Source: Paraburkholderia humisilvae (GTDB lineage: Bacteria > Pseudomonadota > Gammaproteobacteria > Burkholderiales > Burkholderiaceae). Taken from it: a DNA stretch of 64,000 bases. A model generated the notes under the pieces. The model saw nothing but the letters and a program-made list of their open reading frames with translations, did not search any database and was not told the origin of the DNA. The DNA is taken from NCBI RefSeq assembly GCF_902859855.1, contig NZ_CADIKH010000021.1:62001-126000 (forward strand). Direction: 5' to 3'. Below, in pieces: positions 7,756-17,095 of the stretch (its first letter is position 1; every line of letters starts with the position of its first letter). The position numbers and the translations under genes are program-made.

Positions 7756-9517
7756 TTACGCGTCGGGCGGCACGCCAAGCAGTTGCAGCGCACCGCCCGC
7801 CACCGCGGAGAACACCGGCCCTGTCACGGTACCGCCGTAGAACGCGCGCCCGGCCGGGTCGTCGATCATCACCGCAACGATCAGGCGCGGGTCGCTCATC
7901 GGCGCCATGCCGGCGAAGAGTGCACGGTAGCGGTTCTTTGCATACGTCGCACCGACCTGCTTGCGCGCGGTGCCGGTCTTGCCGCCGACGCGGTAGCCTT
8001 CGATCGATGCGGTCTGGCCCGTGCCGCCCGGGCCTGTCGCCATTTCGAGCATCGTGCGGATCGCGGCGGCTGTGGCGGGCGTTGTGACGCGTCGTGCGTA
8101 GGCGGCCGGATGGCCTGGGAGGTCGGCGGCGGGCTTGTCTTTGACATCGCTGACGAGGTGGCGGGACGCACCCTGCGGCAATGCGTCCGGCGCCGTTTCG
8201 CGCAGCAGGTGCGCGGGCCTTAGCGTACCGTCGCCCGCATAAACCGTGTAAAGCTGCGCCAACTGCAGCAATGACGCCGACAGCCCGTAGCCATAAGCCA
8301 TGGTCGCCTGCTCGATCGGCCGCCAGCGCTCATACGGCCGTACCTTGCCTGCGGCAACGCCAGGGAACGTCAGCTGCGGCGCGTGGCCAAGTCCGTATTG
8401 TTGATACGTAGTCCAGATCGTCTCGGCGGGCAGATTCAGCGCGAGTTTCGCGAGCGCGATATTGCTCGATTTCTGCAACGCTTCGGCGACGGTCATCCGG
8501 CCGTGATCGGACGTGTCATGAATCACGTTCGGTCCGATCCGGTACGAACCGGGCGCGGTGTCGATCATTGTCTGCGGGCGCACTTTGCCCGCGTCCAGTG
8601 ATAGCGCTACGACGACCGGCTTGATGGTCGACCCCGGCTCGAACGTGTCGACGACCGCCCGGTTGCGTAGTTGCCGACCGGTCAGCCGTGCGCGATCGTT
8701 CGGATCGAAGCTCGGATAGTTCGCAAGCGCGAGGATTTCGCCGTTGCGCGCATCGAGCACGACGACGCTACCCGCTTGCGCGCGATGCTTTGCAATGGCC
8801 GCTTTCAGTTGCGCATAGACAAGCTGCTGGATGCGGCGGTCGATGGTCAACTGCACGAGCGCGCCGTTACGCGCCGGCAACAGCGGCCGTGTTTCGTAGA
8901 CGACCCGCCCAGGGCACGCCGCTCAACAGTTCGTTCGCGGCTAACTCGACACCTTCCTGGCCGTGGTCTTCGATATCAGTGAAGCCGACCACATGCGCGG
9001 CGGATTCCCCTTCCGGATAGAAGCGTTTTGAATCGGCAATCTGCGTGATGCCGGCGAGGCCGAGCTTGCCGATTTGCCCGGCCGTGTCGGCATCCACCTG
9101 GCGCTTGAGCAGCACGAAGGTTTTTTCGCCGGACACGCGGCGTAGCACTTCAGCGAGCGGCAACTCGAGCAGACGTGCAAGCGGCGCGAGCGACGCGCCG
9201 TCGATCAACTTCGGCGATGCCCAGATTTCATAAGTGGCGAGGCTGACGGCGAGCAGCGCGCCATGGCGGTCGACAATGCGCCCGCGTGTCGCATCGAGCT
9301 CAATCGTGCGCTGGTAGCGCTTCTGGCCTTGCTCGATGTAGAACTCGCGATTCACGACCTGCACCCAGATCGCGCGTCCGGCGAGCGACGTGAACGCCGC
9401 GAACGCGATGAACACGATCAGTTTCGAGCGCCATGCCGGCAGACGTGGTGCGAGCGCGGGATGTATCGCGACGTTCACATAACGGGTGGTGGAGTGCGCT
9501 TTCCTGTTCGGGGCCAT
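7756..9517 (-). pseudogene. Class B penicillin-binding protein (FtsI/PBP2-like) with a single-base frameshift
   Basis: Two overlapping frames on the minus strand make one protein. The upstream part (ATG 9517) has a short cytosolic tail, one membrane helix (about residues 29-48) and the dimerisation domain with RGRIVDRHG. The downstream part (to 7756) has the transpeptidase domain with all three motifs: STIK (active serine), SSN and KTGTA. The upstream frame ends shortly after GQEGVELAANELLSGVPW. Removing one base, the A at 8911 on the plus strand, restores the expected continuation into RVVYETRPLLPARNG and gives about 586 residues, the normal FtsI length. The gene is therefore intact except for this base, which could be a sequencing error or a recent mutation. 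It is not in a cell-division cluster, so it is probably an accessory paralogue for septal or lateral-wall crosslinking. Confidence 0.85.
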
Positions 9518-9706
9518 GGGGCGGACGGGGTTGAGCGCATGAGGCAGCGATCGGCTCAACGGTTGAAGCCGCGGTCGCTTCTGTAGCGCAGTGCCGCATT
9601 GATTGTAAAAAAAATGTAATGTCAATGCGAGCGCGGCGCGGCAAGCGTTGCGAGAATCACAACGCGCACTAAAGCCGGCATGACACGCCGCGCCGCGTGA
9701 TGCCGC

Positions 9707-10453
9707 TTACGCGGTCGCGCTCGAAGCGCGCGTGTCACTGCGATGCGCCTCGCCCGCGACGATCGGATAGACAATGCCCGCGACGATCGCGCCGGCGATC
9801 GGCGCAAGCCAGAACAGCCACAGCTGATCGACCGCCGCGCCGCCGGCGAACAGCGCCGGACCGGTCGAGCGGGCCGGATTGACCGACGTATTGGTGACCG
9901 GAATCGAGATCAGGTGAATCAGCGTGAGGCACAGGCCGATTGCGATCGGCGCGAAGCCGGCTGGCGCACGCTTGTCGGTCGAGCCGAGGATCACGAACAG
10001 GAAGAATCCGGTCAGCACCGCTTCGCAGATGAACGCGGCGGCCATCGAGTAATGGCCGGGCGATCGCTCGCCATAGCCATTGCTCGCAAAACCGCTGACC
10101 ACGAGATCGAAGCCGGGCTTGCCGGAGGCGATCAGCGACAGCACCAGCGCGCCGAGAATCGCGCCCACGAGCTGCGCGGCGATATACGGCACGACATCGC
10201 GCAGCGCAAAGCGGCCCGCGGTCGCAAGGCCGATGCTGACGGCGGGATTCAGATGACAGCCTGACACGTGGCCAATTGCATAGGCCATCGTCAGCACCGT
10301 CAGGCCGAAGGCGAGCGACACGCCGACGAAGCCGATGCCAAGGCCGTGCTCAGGGCCGGAGAAGCTTGCTGCGAGGACGGCGCTACCGCATCCGCCGAGG
10401 ACCAGCCAGAAGGTGCCGAACAGTTCGGCGGCAAGACGTTTGGATAGACTCAT
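9707..10453 (-). CDS. aqpZ: Aquaporin Z, water channel
   Basis: A 248-residue MIP-family inner-membrane channel with six membrane spans and both NPA boxes (residues 69-71 and 192-194). The selectivity filter reads Phe49, His180, Thr189 and Arg195, matching the Phe/His/Thr/Arg set of E. coli AqpZ with a constant offset of six, so water rather than glycerol is the expected substrate. The ATG at 10453 has GGAG about nine bases upstream. The gene is transcribed alone, between the penicillin-binding protein and a chemoreceptor. A Ser/Thr/Ala-rich C-terminal tail of about 15 residues is dispensable-looking. It is full length. Confidence 0.95.
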   Translation of the reverse strand: MSLSKRLAAELFGTFWLVLGGCGSAVLAASFSGPEHGLGIGFVGVSLAFGLTVLTMAYAIGHVSGCHLNPAVSIGLATAGRFALRDVVPYIAAQLVGAILGALVLSLIASGKPGFDLVVSGFASNGYGERSPGHYSMAAAFICEAVLTGFFLFVILGSTDKRAPAGFAPIAIGLCLTLIHLISIPVTNTSVNPARSTGPALFAGGAAVDQLWLFWLAPIAGAIVAGIVYPIVAGEAHRSDTRASSATA

Positions 10454-10691
10454 AAGTGCTCCCTGGGAAATTTCGACAAACGGGAGCGCGCGAGGGCGGC
10501 AGCATGAGCGATGAGATCAACTGATGCACGGACGGCCGGCTCGCTCCCGAGCGCGAAGTTTAGGCACGCCCGGGAAAATTGACTGTCAAGATTTGTCAGC
10601 GCCGCGCGGGGCGGACCGGGAAGGCGCGCCATCGGCGTGTCGCCGGCGGCGCAAAGCGGAGGGGACGGGCGAACTGGCCGATGTCGATCGA

Positions 10692-12245
10692 TCAGACCGG
10701 CAATCTGAACGTCGAGATCGCGTCGCGCAGCACACTCACCTGATCCTTCAGCGAATGCGCGGCCGCCGCGGCCTGTTCGACGAGCGCCGCATTCTGTTGC
10801 GTCACCTGGTCCATCTCGCCGACTGCGCGATTCACCTGCTCGATGCCCGCGCTCTGTTCGCGCGACGCGCGGCTGATCTCCTCGAGAATCTCGTTGACGC
10901 GCCGCACCGATTGCACGATCTCACCCATCGTCGAGCCGGCGCTCGCGACGAGTTCCGCGCCGGCGTCGACACTGCCGGTCGACGTTTCGATCAGCGCCTT
11001 GATCTCTTTGGCCGCAGTGGCCGAGCGTTGCGCGAGACTGCGCACTTCCGCTGCGACGACCGCGAAGCCGCGGCCCTGTTCACCTGCGCGCGCCGCTTCG
11101 ACCGCCGCGTTCAGCGCGAGGATATTGGTTTGGAACGCGATGCCGTCGATTACGCCGATGATGTCGCCGATCTGCCGCGAACTGCTCGTGATGTCACCCA
11201 TCGTGCGCACCACGTCGTCGACGACCTGGCTGCCGCGCGATGCAACGTCCGCGGCCTGGCTCGCGAGCTGCGCGGCCTGGGCGGCGCTGTCCGCGTTGTG
11301 CTTCACGTTGTGGGTCATCTGGTCCATGCTCGATGCGGTTTGCACGAGCGCGGCCGCCTGTTCCTCGGTGCGCTGCGACAGATCGGTGTTGCCGGCCGCG
11401 ATTTCGGTTGCGCCCACATCGATATTTTCGGTGCCCGCGCGTACGCGTGAGACCGTCGCGACGAGTCCGTGCTGCATCGAGCGCAGCGCATGCAGCAGGC
11501 TCGTGTGGTCGCCGTGCGCGACCGGCACGGCGCTGGCAAGGTCGCCGTCCGCCATACGCCGGGCGGCGGCCACCGCCACTTCCAGATCGCCGCCGAGCGT
11601 GCGCCGCACGCTGCGCAGCACGAGCACCATCACGACCGTCGCGAGCGCGCCGAGTGCGAACGTGATCGCCAGCCAGCGGATCAGGTTCGCGATAAACGCG
11701 CTGCGCACGTCGTCCATATACATGCCGGTGACGAGATACCAGTCCCATGGCGCGAAGCGCAGCGAGAAGCTGGTCTTGGGCACCGGCTGGTCGTGGCCGG
11801 GCTTCGACCACAGGTAGTCGACAAAGTCGCCGCCGGGCTTGCGGTCGCCGGACTTCACGATCTCGATGAACACATGCGTGCCCGCGGGGTCCGCGAATTG
11901 CGCGAGATTCTTGCCGTTCAGCTCGGGCTTGATCGGATGCATCAGCATCACCGGCTGCGAATCGTTGATCGAAAAGTAGCCGTCGGTGCCATAGCGCAGC
12001 GCGCCCACCGCGGCGAGCGCCTGTTTCTTCGCATCGTCCTCGCTGATCGCATGTTGTTGCGACAACGTGTAGTAGCGGTTGACGATCGAATTGGCTTGCT
12101 GGCCGAGCGTCATCAGTTGGGCGCGGCGCTCTTCGATCATCGATGCGCGGTTTTGCCACGCGCCGAACGCGCCGATCAGGATCAGGCCGATCCACAGAAC
12201 GGCGATCATCGAGCCAAGTTTCTTGTTGAGCGTCATGGTCTGCAT
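10692..12245 (-). CDS. Methyl-accepting chemotaxis protein with Cache sensor domain
   Basis: A 517-residue receptor. Membrane helix 1 is about residues 11-29. A periplasmic single-Cache domain (about 35-185, containing YGTDGYFSIND, MLMHP and WDWYLVTGMYMDD) typical of small carboxylate sensors follows, then membrane helix 2 (about 188-212), HAMP and the coiled-coil signalling domain. The hairpin tip region reads IIGVIDGIAFQTNILALNAAVEAARAG, the conserved CheA/CheW-binding site. There is no C-terminal CheR-binding pentapeptide. Starts at 12245 or, three codons later, at 12236 are both possible; no strong ribosome site was seen. No che genes are nearby, so it feeds a chemotaxis system encoded elsewhere. 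The ligand cannot be predicted. Confidence 0.92.
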   Translation of the reverse strand: MQTMTLNKKLGSMIAVLWIGLILIGAFGAWQNRASMIEERRAQLMTLGQQANSIVNRYYTLSQQHAISEDDAKKQALAAVGALRYGTDGYFSINDSQPVMLMHPIKPELNGKNLAQFADPAGTHVFIEIVKSGDRKPGGDFVDYLWSKPGHDQPVPKTSFSLRFAPWDWYLVTGMYMDDVRSAFIANLIRWLAITFALGALATVVMVLVLRSVRRTLGGDLEVAVAAARRMADGDLASAVPVAHGDHTSLLHALRSMQHGLVATVSRVRAGTENIDVGATEIAAGNTDLSQRTEEQAAALVQTASSMDQMTHNVKHNADSAAQAAQLASQAADVASRGSQVVDDVVRTMGDITSSSRQIGDIIGVIDGIAFQTNILALNAAVEAARAGEQGRGFAVVAAEVRSLAQRSATAAKEIKALIETSTGSVDAGAELVASAGSTMGEIVQSVRRVNEILEEISRASREQSAGIEQVNRAVGEMDQVTQQNAALVEQAAAAAHSLKDQVSVLRDAISTFRLPV

Positions 12246-12852
12246 GTCCGGATGTCTGGATGAGGCGAGCGAGCTGGTCGGGGGAGATTGAAAGCAGGTC
12301 GTGACGCAAGGTTCAAGCGGTGTGCATAGCGGCGCATTTCGCGGCGCCTGACCGGCGTTAACGGTCGCGTCGACGCGGCTGCGCAGCAGGGGAAACCCCT
12401 AACCGGCGAGCTGTTTTCGAACGCCTTTCGTCTGATAAATCAACGCGTTGCTAGCGAACTTGAAATGGCGGCCGGTGGTTTGACCAACGCGTGCGGCGCG
12501 TTGCGCCAGACCATCGCAAAATCACACATTTTTCAAACTAATTCCATTAATTGCCAAATACGACGTGTGCAAGCGGCGAGATCGTAATATTTCCGATATA
12601 GTCGCCACCTTTGGTTGGTTCGACATAGCCCCGTAATCGATCGGGGTTGCTCAATTCCGATTTGAATAAACACCGCCTTTATCAATTCGATATTTCCCTG
12701 GATGAGTCTGCGCGCAATCGGCTGTGCCGCAGGCTTGGGTTCGCGTTTGCGCGAGCCGGCGGGAAGGGCACTTCCCAGGATTTTTCCAACGACGTTGCGC
12801 GAGCAACGGACGACGTTCAACCGCCATTGCAGCGGTCAGTAGGAGCCACATA
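12246..12852. other. AT-richer intergenic region upstream of the phosphonate operon
   Basis: About 600 bases between two divergent units. The part 12420-12700 is clearly more AT-rich than its surroundings and probably carries the phosphonate operon promoter; open frames overlapping it on either strand have no ribosome sites or recognisable content. No operator dyad was convincing. Confidence 0.4.
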
Positions 12853-14571
12853 ATGAATGCACGCGAGCCCTCTTTTTCCGTTACGTCGCGCAGCGCGCGT
12901 CTGCGTCAGATGTTGACAAGCAACGAACTTGAATTCCTGATGGAAGCGCATAACGGCCTGTCGGCGCGCATCGTGCGTGAAGCGGGTTTCAAGGCGATCT
13001 GGGGATCGGGCCTGACGATCTCCGCGCAGTTCGGCGTGCGCGACAACAACGAAGCGAGTTGGACCCAGGTGGTCGATCAGCTCGAGTTCATGGCCGATGC
13101 AAGCGACCTGCCGATCCTGCTCGACGGCGATACCGGTTACGGCAACTTCAACAACGTGCGGCGCCTCGTGCGCAAGCTCGAACAGCGCGGCATCGCCGGC
13201 GTTTGCATTGAAGACAAGCAGTTCCCGAAGACGAACAGTTTTATCAACGGCGAGCGGCAGCCGCTGGCGGACGTCGACGAGTTCTGCGGCAAGATCAAGG
13301 CCGGCAAGGACTCGCAGCTCGACGAGAATTTCTCGATCGTCGCGCGTGTCGAGGCGCTGATTGCCGGCTGGGGCATGGACGAAGCGCTGCGCCGCGCCGA
13401 GGCGTACCGGCTCGCGGGCGCGGACGCGATCCTGATGCACAGCAAGCTGTCGAAGCCGGACGAGATTCTCGAATTCGCGCGCGAGTGGGCCGGCCGTTGC
13501 CCGATCGTGATCGTGCCGACCAAGTACTACAGCACGCCGACCGAAGTATTCCGCAAGGCGGGTATCAGCGCGGTGATCTGGGCGAACCATCAGGTTCGCG
13601 CGGCGGTGTCGGCGATGCAGGCGGTGGTCAAGGATATCTACGAGACGCAGACGCTCGTCAATGTCGAAGACCGCATTGCGACCGTGAACGAGATTTTCCG
13701 CCTGCAGGACGCGGACGAATATTCGGAGGCGGAAGAACGCTATCTGTCGTCGTCGCGTGCATCGGGCTCCGCAGTCGTGCTCGCGGCGAGTCGTGGCAAG
13801 GGACTCGAAGCGGTCACGACCGACCGTCCGAAGGTGATGCTGCCGATCGCCGGCAAGCCGCTGTTGCGCTGGCTGGTCGATGCGTTCAAGAAGCAGGGCG
13901 TGAACGACATTACCGTGGTCGGCGGGTATCGTGCCGACGCGATCGATACGGCGGGCATCAAGCTTGTCGTGAATGACCAGCATGAGACCACCGGCGAGCT
14001 CGCGTCGCTCGCGTGCGCGCTGGACCGTTTGCAGGGCGACACGGTGATCTCGTACGGCGATCTGCTGTTCCGCAGCTATATCGTGCGCGACCTCGTCGAA
14101 AGCGAAGCGGCGTTCAGCGTGGTGGTCGATTCGACGGATGCGTCGGAGACGCATGCGGCAAACCGCAGCGTGCGCGATTTCGCGTGGTGCTCGGCGGCCG
14201 ACGACCGCGGCCTGTTCGGCAACAAGGTGCTGCTGCGCCGCGTGTCCGGTGATGAAAACGATGCGCCTGCGGGTGCCGCGTCGAACGCGCCGCATGGCCG
14301 CTGGGTCGGCCTCGTGAATGTGCGTGGCGCGGGCCTCGCGCGGCTGCAGGAAGTGATGGCGCAACTGCGCGCGCGCGCGGACTTCGCGTCGCTCGACATG
14401 CCGGCGCTGCTCAACGCGCTGATCGACGCGGGCGAAGAGGTCGAAGTGCAATACGTGCATGGCCACTGGCGCGGCGTCAACGATCTCGAAGACTTCCGCC
14501 GCGCGGGCGATTTCGCGCACGCGCAAACGCCGCTTGCGCAAGGCGGCAGCGCGGACGAGGGTGCGCGATGA
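12853..14571 (+). CDS. pepM: Phosphoenolpyruvate mutase fused to a nucleotidyltransferase domain
   Basis: A 572-residue two-domain enzyme from the ATG at 12853 (GGAG about nine bases upstream; an upstream in-frame ATG at 12724 is not supported). Residues about 15-295 are a PEP mutase of the isocitrate-lyase superfamily: DGDTGYGN (91-98) for Mg binding and the diagnostic EDKQFPKTNS (120-129). This makes phosphonopyruvate, the first C-P bond. Residues about 305-555 are a sugar-nucleotidyltransferase-like domain: VLAASRGKGL, then DRPKVMLPIAGKPLL, then metal-binding YGDLLF (Asp403). In related pathways this domain (PntC type) activates aminoethylphosphonate as the CMP derivative; that substrate is inferred. 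The G-rich loop reads AASRGKG rather than AAGxGxR, and the usual first Arg/Lys is shifted. The next gene overlaps by four bases (ATGA), indicating translational coupling. Confidence 0.92.
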   Translation: MNAREPSFSVTSRSARLRQMLTSNELEFLMEAHNGLSARIVREAGFKAIWGSGLTISAQFGVRDNNEASWTQVVDQLEFMADASDLPILLDGDTGYGNFNNVRRLVRKLEQRGIAGVCIEDKQFPKTNSFINGERQPLADVDEFCGKIKAGKDSQLDENFSIVARVEALIAGWGMDEALRRAEAYRLAGADAILMHSKLSKPDEILEFAREWAGRCPIVIVPTKYYSTPTEVFRKAGISAVIWANHQVRAAVSAMQAVVKDIYETQTLVNVEDRIATVNEIFRLQDADEYSEAEERYLSSSRASGSAVVLAASRGKGLEAVTTDRPKVMLPIAGKPLLRWLVDAFKKQGVNDITVVGGYRADAIDTAGIKLVVNDQHETTGELASLACALDRLQGDTVISYGDLLFRSYIVRDLVESEAAFSVVVDSTDASETHAANRSVRDFAWCSAADDRGLFGNKVLLRRVSGDENDAPAGAASNAPHGRWVGLVNVRGAGLARLQEVMAQLRARADFASLDMPALLNALIDAGEEVEVQYVHGHWRGVNDLEDFRRAGDFAHAQTPLAQGGSADEGAR

Positions 14572-15731
14572 TCGAAGCAGCCCAGTTCGTCGAAGCGGCG
14601 CGCGAGCGTGGCTTCGACTGGTATGCGGGCGTGCCGTGCTCGTATCTGACGCCGTTTATCAACTACGTGCTGCAGGACCCGAATCTGCACTATGTGTCGG
14701 CGGCGAACGAAGGCGATGCGGTTGCGTTGATCGCGGGCGTCACGCTCGGTGCGCGACGCGGCGTCACGATGATGCAGAACTCGGGACTCGGCAACGCAGT
14801 GAGCCCGCTGACGTCGCTGACGTGGACGTTCCGGCTGCCGCAACTGCTGATCGTCACGTGGCGCGGCCAGCCGGGCGTGCCGGACGAGCCGCAGCATGCG
14901 CTGATGGGCCCGATCACGCCGGCCATGCTCGACACGATGGACATTCCATGGGAGACGTTCCCGACGGAAGCCGACCAGATCGGCCCGGCGCTCGATCGCG
15001 CGGTCAAACATATGGACGAGACGGGCCGGCCGTATGCGCTCGTTATGCAGAAGGGCAGCGTCAAGCCGTATGAACTGAAGGCCGCGGATGCGGCGCCGTG
15101 CGCTGCGCGGCAAGCAGCGGTCTCGGATCTGCGCGGCGTCGCGCCCGATGCGTTGCCGACCCGCCATGAAGCGCTGCAGCGCGTGATCGCGCATACGCCG
15201 CTCGCGTCGACCGTTGTGCTTGCGTCGACGGGCTTTTGCGGCCGCGAACTGTACGCGCTCGACGACCGCGCGAATCAGCTGTACATGGTCGGCTCGATGG
15301 GCTGCCTGACACCGTTTGCGCTCGGCCTCGCGCTCGCGCGGCCGGATCTGCATGTGGTCGCGCTCGATGGGGACGGGGCCGCGCTGATGCGCATGGGCGT
15401 GTTCGCGACACTCGGTGCGTACGGACCCGCGAATCTCACGCATGTGCTGCTCGATAACGGCGCGCATGATTCGACCGGCGGCCAGGCGACCGTGTCGCCA
15501 CAGGTGTCGTTCGCGGGCGTCGCGGCGGCGTGCGGCTACGCGTCGGCAGTGGAAAGCGATCAGTTGAGCGTGCTCGACGAAGTTCTTGCCGCGCCGCGCC
15601 ACGGTGACGGCCCGCGCTTTGTGCGGCTCGCGATCCGTCGCGGCACGCCGGATGGACTGCCGCGCCCGACCATTACGCCGCCTGACGTGAAAACGCGCCT
15701 GATGCGCCACCTTGGCGCGCTCGCGCAGTAA
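14568..15731 (+). CDS. ppd: Phosphonopyruvate decarboxylase
   Basis: A 387-residue thiamine-diphosphate enzyme that converts phosphonopyruvate to phosphonoacetaldehyde, pulling the unfavourable mutase reaction forward. The N-terminal half has the pyrimidine-binding Glu48 in ANEGDAVALIAG. The C-terminal half has the cofactor motif VVALDGDGAALMRMG...NGAHDSTGG (about residues 259-300), with GDG binding Mg and the diphosphate. Substrate specificity rests on overall resemblance to Ppd proteins and on the operon: it overlaps the mutase by four bases and is followed 47 bases later by the transaminase. Full length, no damage seen. Confidence 0.93.
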   Translation: MIEAAQFVEAARERGFDWYAGVPCSYLTPFINYVLQDPNLHYVSAANEGDAVALIAGVTLGARRGVTMMQNSGLGNAVSPLTSLTWTFRLPQLLIVTWRGQPGVPDEPQHALMGPITPAMLDTMDIPWETFPTEADQIGPALDRAVKHMDETGRPYALVMQKGSVKPYELKAADAAPCAARQAAVSDLRGVAPDALPTRHEALQRVIAHTPLASTVVLASTGFCGRELYALDDRANQLYMVGSMGCLTPFALGLALARPDLHVVALDGDGAALMRMGVFATLGAYGPANLTHVLLDNGAHDSTGGQATVSPQVSFAGVAAACGYASAVESDQLSVLDEVLAAPRHGDGPRFVRLAIRRGTPDGLPRPTITPPDVKTRLMRHLGALAQ

Positions 15732-15778
15732 AGCAGCGCAGCACACGAAGTCTGGAAAGGATACGAAGGAGAACACCG

Positions 15779-16846
15779 ATGTTGCTGTTGAACCCCGGTC
15801 CGGTGACGCTAAGCGCACGTGTGCGCAACAGCCTTTTGCAGACCGATCTGTGCCACCGTGAAAGCGAGTTCTTCGATTTGCAGGACGAAGCACGCGCGCG
15901 TCTGCTGCAGATTTACGGACTCGATGCGGCGCAATGGGCCGCAGTGCTGATGACGGGTTCCGGCACGGCCGCGGTCGAAAGCATGGTGGCTGCGCTCGTG
16001 CCTGAGAACGGCAAGCTGCTGGTGGTCGAGAACGGCGTGTACGGCGAACGGATCACGCAGATCGCGACGCAATACCGGATCGCGCACACGGTCGCGAAGC
16101 ACGAGTGGATGCAGGCGCCGGACGTCGCGCGTATCGCGGCCGCGCTCGATGCGGACCGTTCGATCACGCACGTTGCGGCGATTCATCACGAAACGACGAC
16201 CGGGCGGCTGAATGATCTGCGCGCGCTGGCGTCGGTATGCCGCGAGCGCGGTGTGCGCCTGCTGCTTGACGGGGTGAGCAGCTTCGGCGCCGAAGCGATC
16301 GATTTCGCCGATACGACGCTCGCGGCGGTCGCCGCGACCGCGAACAAGTGCTTGCATGGCGTGCCGGGTGCGGCGTTCGTGATCGTGCGGCGCGATGCGC
16401 TCGCAGTCGCGGCGAGCCGGACCTACTATCTGGATCTTGGGCGGCTCGCGCGGTTGCAGGATCAGCGCAATACGCCATTCACGCCGTCCGTGCATGCGTA
16501 CTACGCGCTCGTTGAAGCGCTGCGTGAACTGGCGGACGAGGGCGGCTGGGTCGCGCGGCATGCACGTTATGCGGCGCTGGCAGAGCAGGCGCGTGCGGGG
16601 CTCGCGGCGCGCGGGATGGCGAGCGTGCTGCCGCCCGAGCAGTCGTCGGTTGTGCTGCGTGCGTACCGGTTGCCGGCTGGTGTGGCCTACCCGCAATTGC
16701 ACGACGCGTTGAAGGCGCGTGGGTTCGTGATCTATGCGGGGCAGGGGGGACTGTCTGCCGAACTGTTTCGGATTTCGACGATGGGCGATATTCACGCAGC
16801 TGATATCGAGCGTTTGTTGCAGAGTTTTGATGGGTTGGCGAAGTAA
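15779..16846 (+). CDS. 2-aminoethylphosphonate transaminase (biosynthetic direction)
   Basis: A 355-residue class V aminotransferase of the PhnW type. It begins MLLLNPGPVT, as these enzymes do. Asp164 in LLLDGVSSFG should contact the pyridoxal nitrogen, and Lys190 in ATANKCLHG is the Schiff-base lysine. Together with the two genes before it, it should aminate phosphonoacetaldehyde to 2-aminoethylphosphonate; isolated PhnW enzymes can run the other way, but neighbours favour synthesis because no phosphonatase (PhnX) gene is present. A ribosome site (GAAGGAG) lies about eight bases before the ATG. Last gene of the operon. Confidence 0.9.
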   Translation: MLLLNPGPVTLSARVRNSLLQTDLCHRESEFFDLQDEARARLLQIYGLDAAQWAAVLMTGSGTAAVESMVAALVPENGKLLVVENGVYGERITQIATQYRIAHTVAKHEWMQAPDVARIAAALDADRSITHVAAIHHETTTGRLNDLRALASVCRERGVRLLLDGVSSFGAEAIDFADTTLAAVAATANKCLHGVPGAAFVIVRRDALAVAASRTYYLDLGRLARLQDQRNTPFTPSVHAYYALVEALRELADEGGWVARHARYAALAEQARAGLAARGMASVLPPEQSSVVLRAYRLPAGVAYPQLHDALKARGFVIYAGQGGLSAELFRISTMGDIHAADIERLLQSFDGLAK

Positions 16847-16902
16847 GCGGCTTGCTGCCTCGCGGGCCTTCGGTTCGCAAAGAGGCTTGAGATTGCTGAT
16901 CT

Positions 16903-17075
16903 CGAATGCAATAATTCCGGTATTTCGGAATTATTGCATTCGTTGGCTTCGAGAGGGCTTTTTTCCGGAATGCCGGAAATATGGCCGTGTTTTTTTCCCG
17001 CGATATTTCCGCTATTTCGGAATTAAGCGACCTGGACTCGAGTTTTGTGCCATAATTCCGTCATTGCGGAATTAT
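16903..17075. promoter_or_regulatory. Four-operator hipBA control region
   Basis: Four dyads share the form TTCC-N8-GGAA, the geometry of the E. coli HipB site (TATCC-N8-GGATA). Cores are at 16915-16930, 16963-16978, 17007-17022 and 17056-17071, with start-to-start distances of 48, 44 and 49 bases. The first and last extend to ATAATTCCG-N6-CGGAATTAT; the first is part of a perfect 17-base inverted repeat (16903-16919 and 16926-16942). The third is near-perfect and the second is shorter. The last dyad ends 20 bases before the hipB ATG. They are very probably HipB binding sites for autorepression. Confidence 0.85.
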
Positions 17076-17095
17076 CCTGTCGCAGGAGTTGGCAC

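Noticed and set aside
11194..12309. Long minus-strand frame of 371 codons overlapping the Cache chemoreceptor
   Set aside because: It is a frame-shifted shadow of the receptor, Arg/Ala/Asp-rich, with no protein features.
12817..14541. 574-codon minus-strand frame opposite the PEP mutase fusion
   Set aside because: It is antisense to a gene with diagnostic motifs and has typical shadow composition (many Arg, His, Val).
14076..15893. 605-codon minus-strand frame opposite the phosphonopyruvate decarboxylase
   Set aside because: Antisense shadow; the plus-strand gene has thiamine-diphosphate motifs and operon context.
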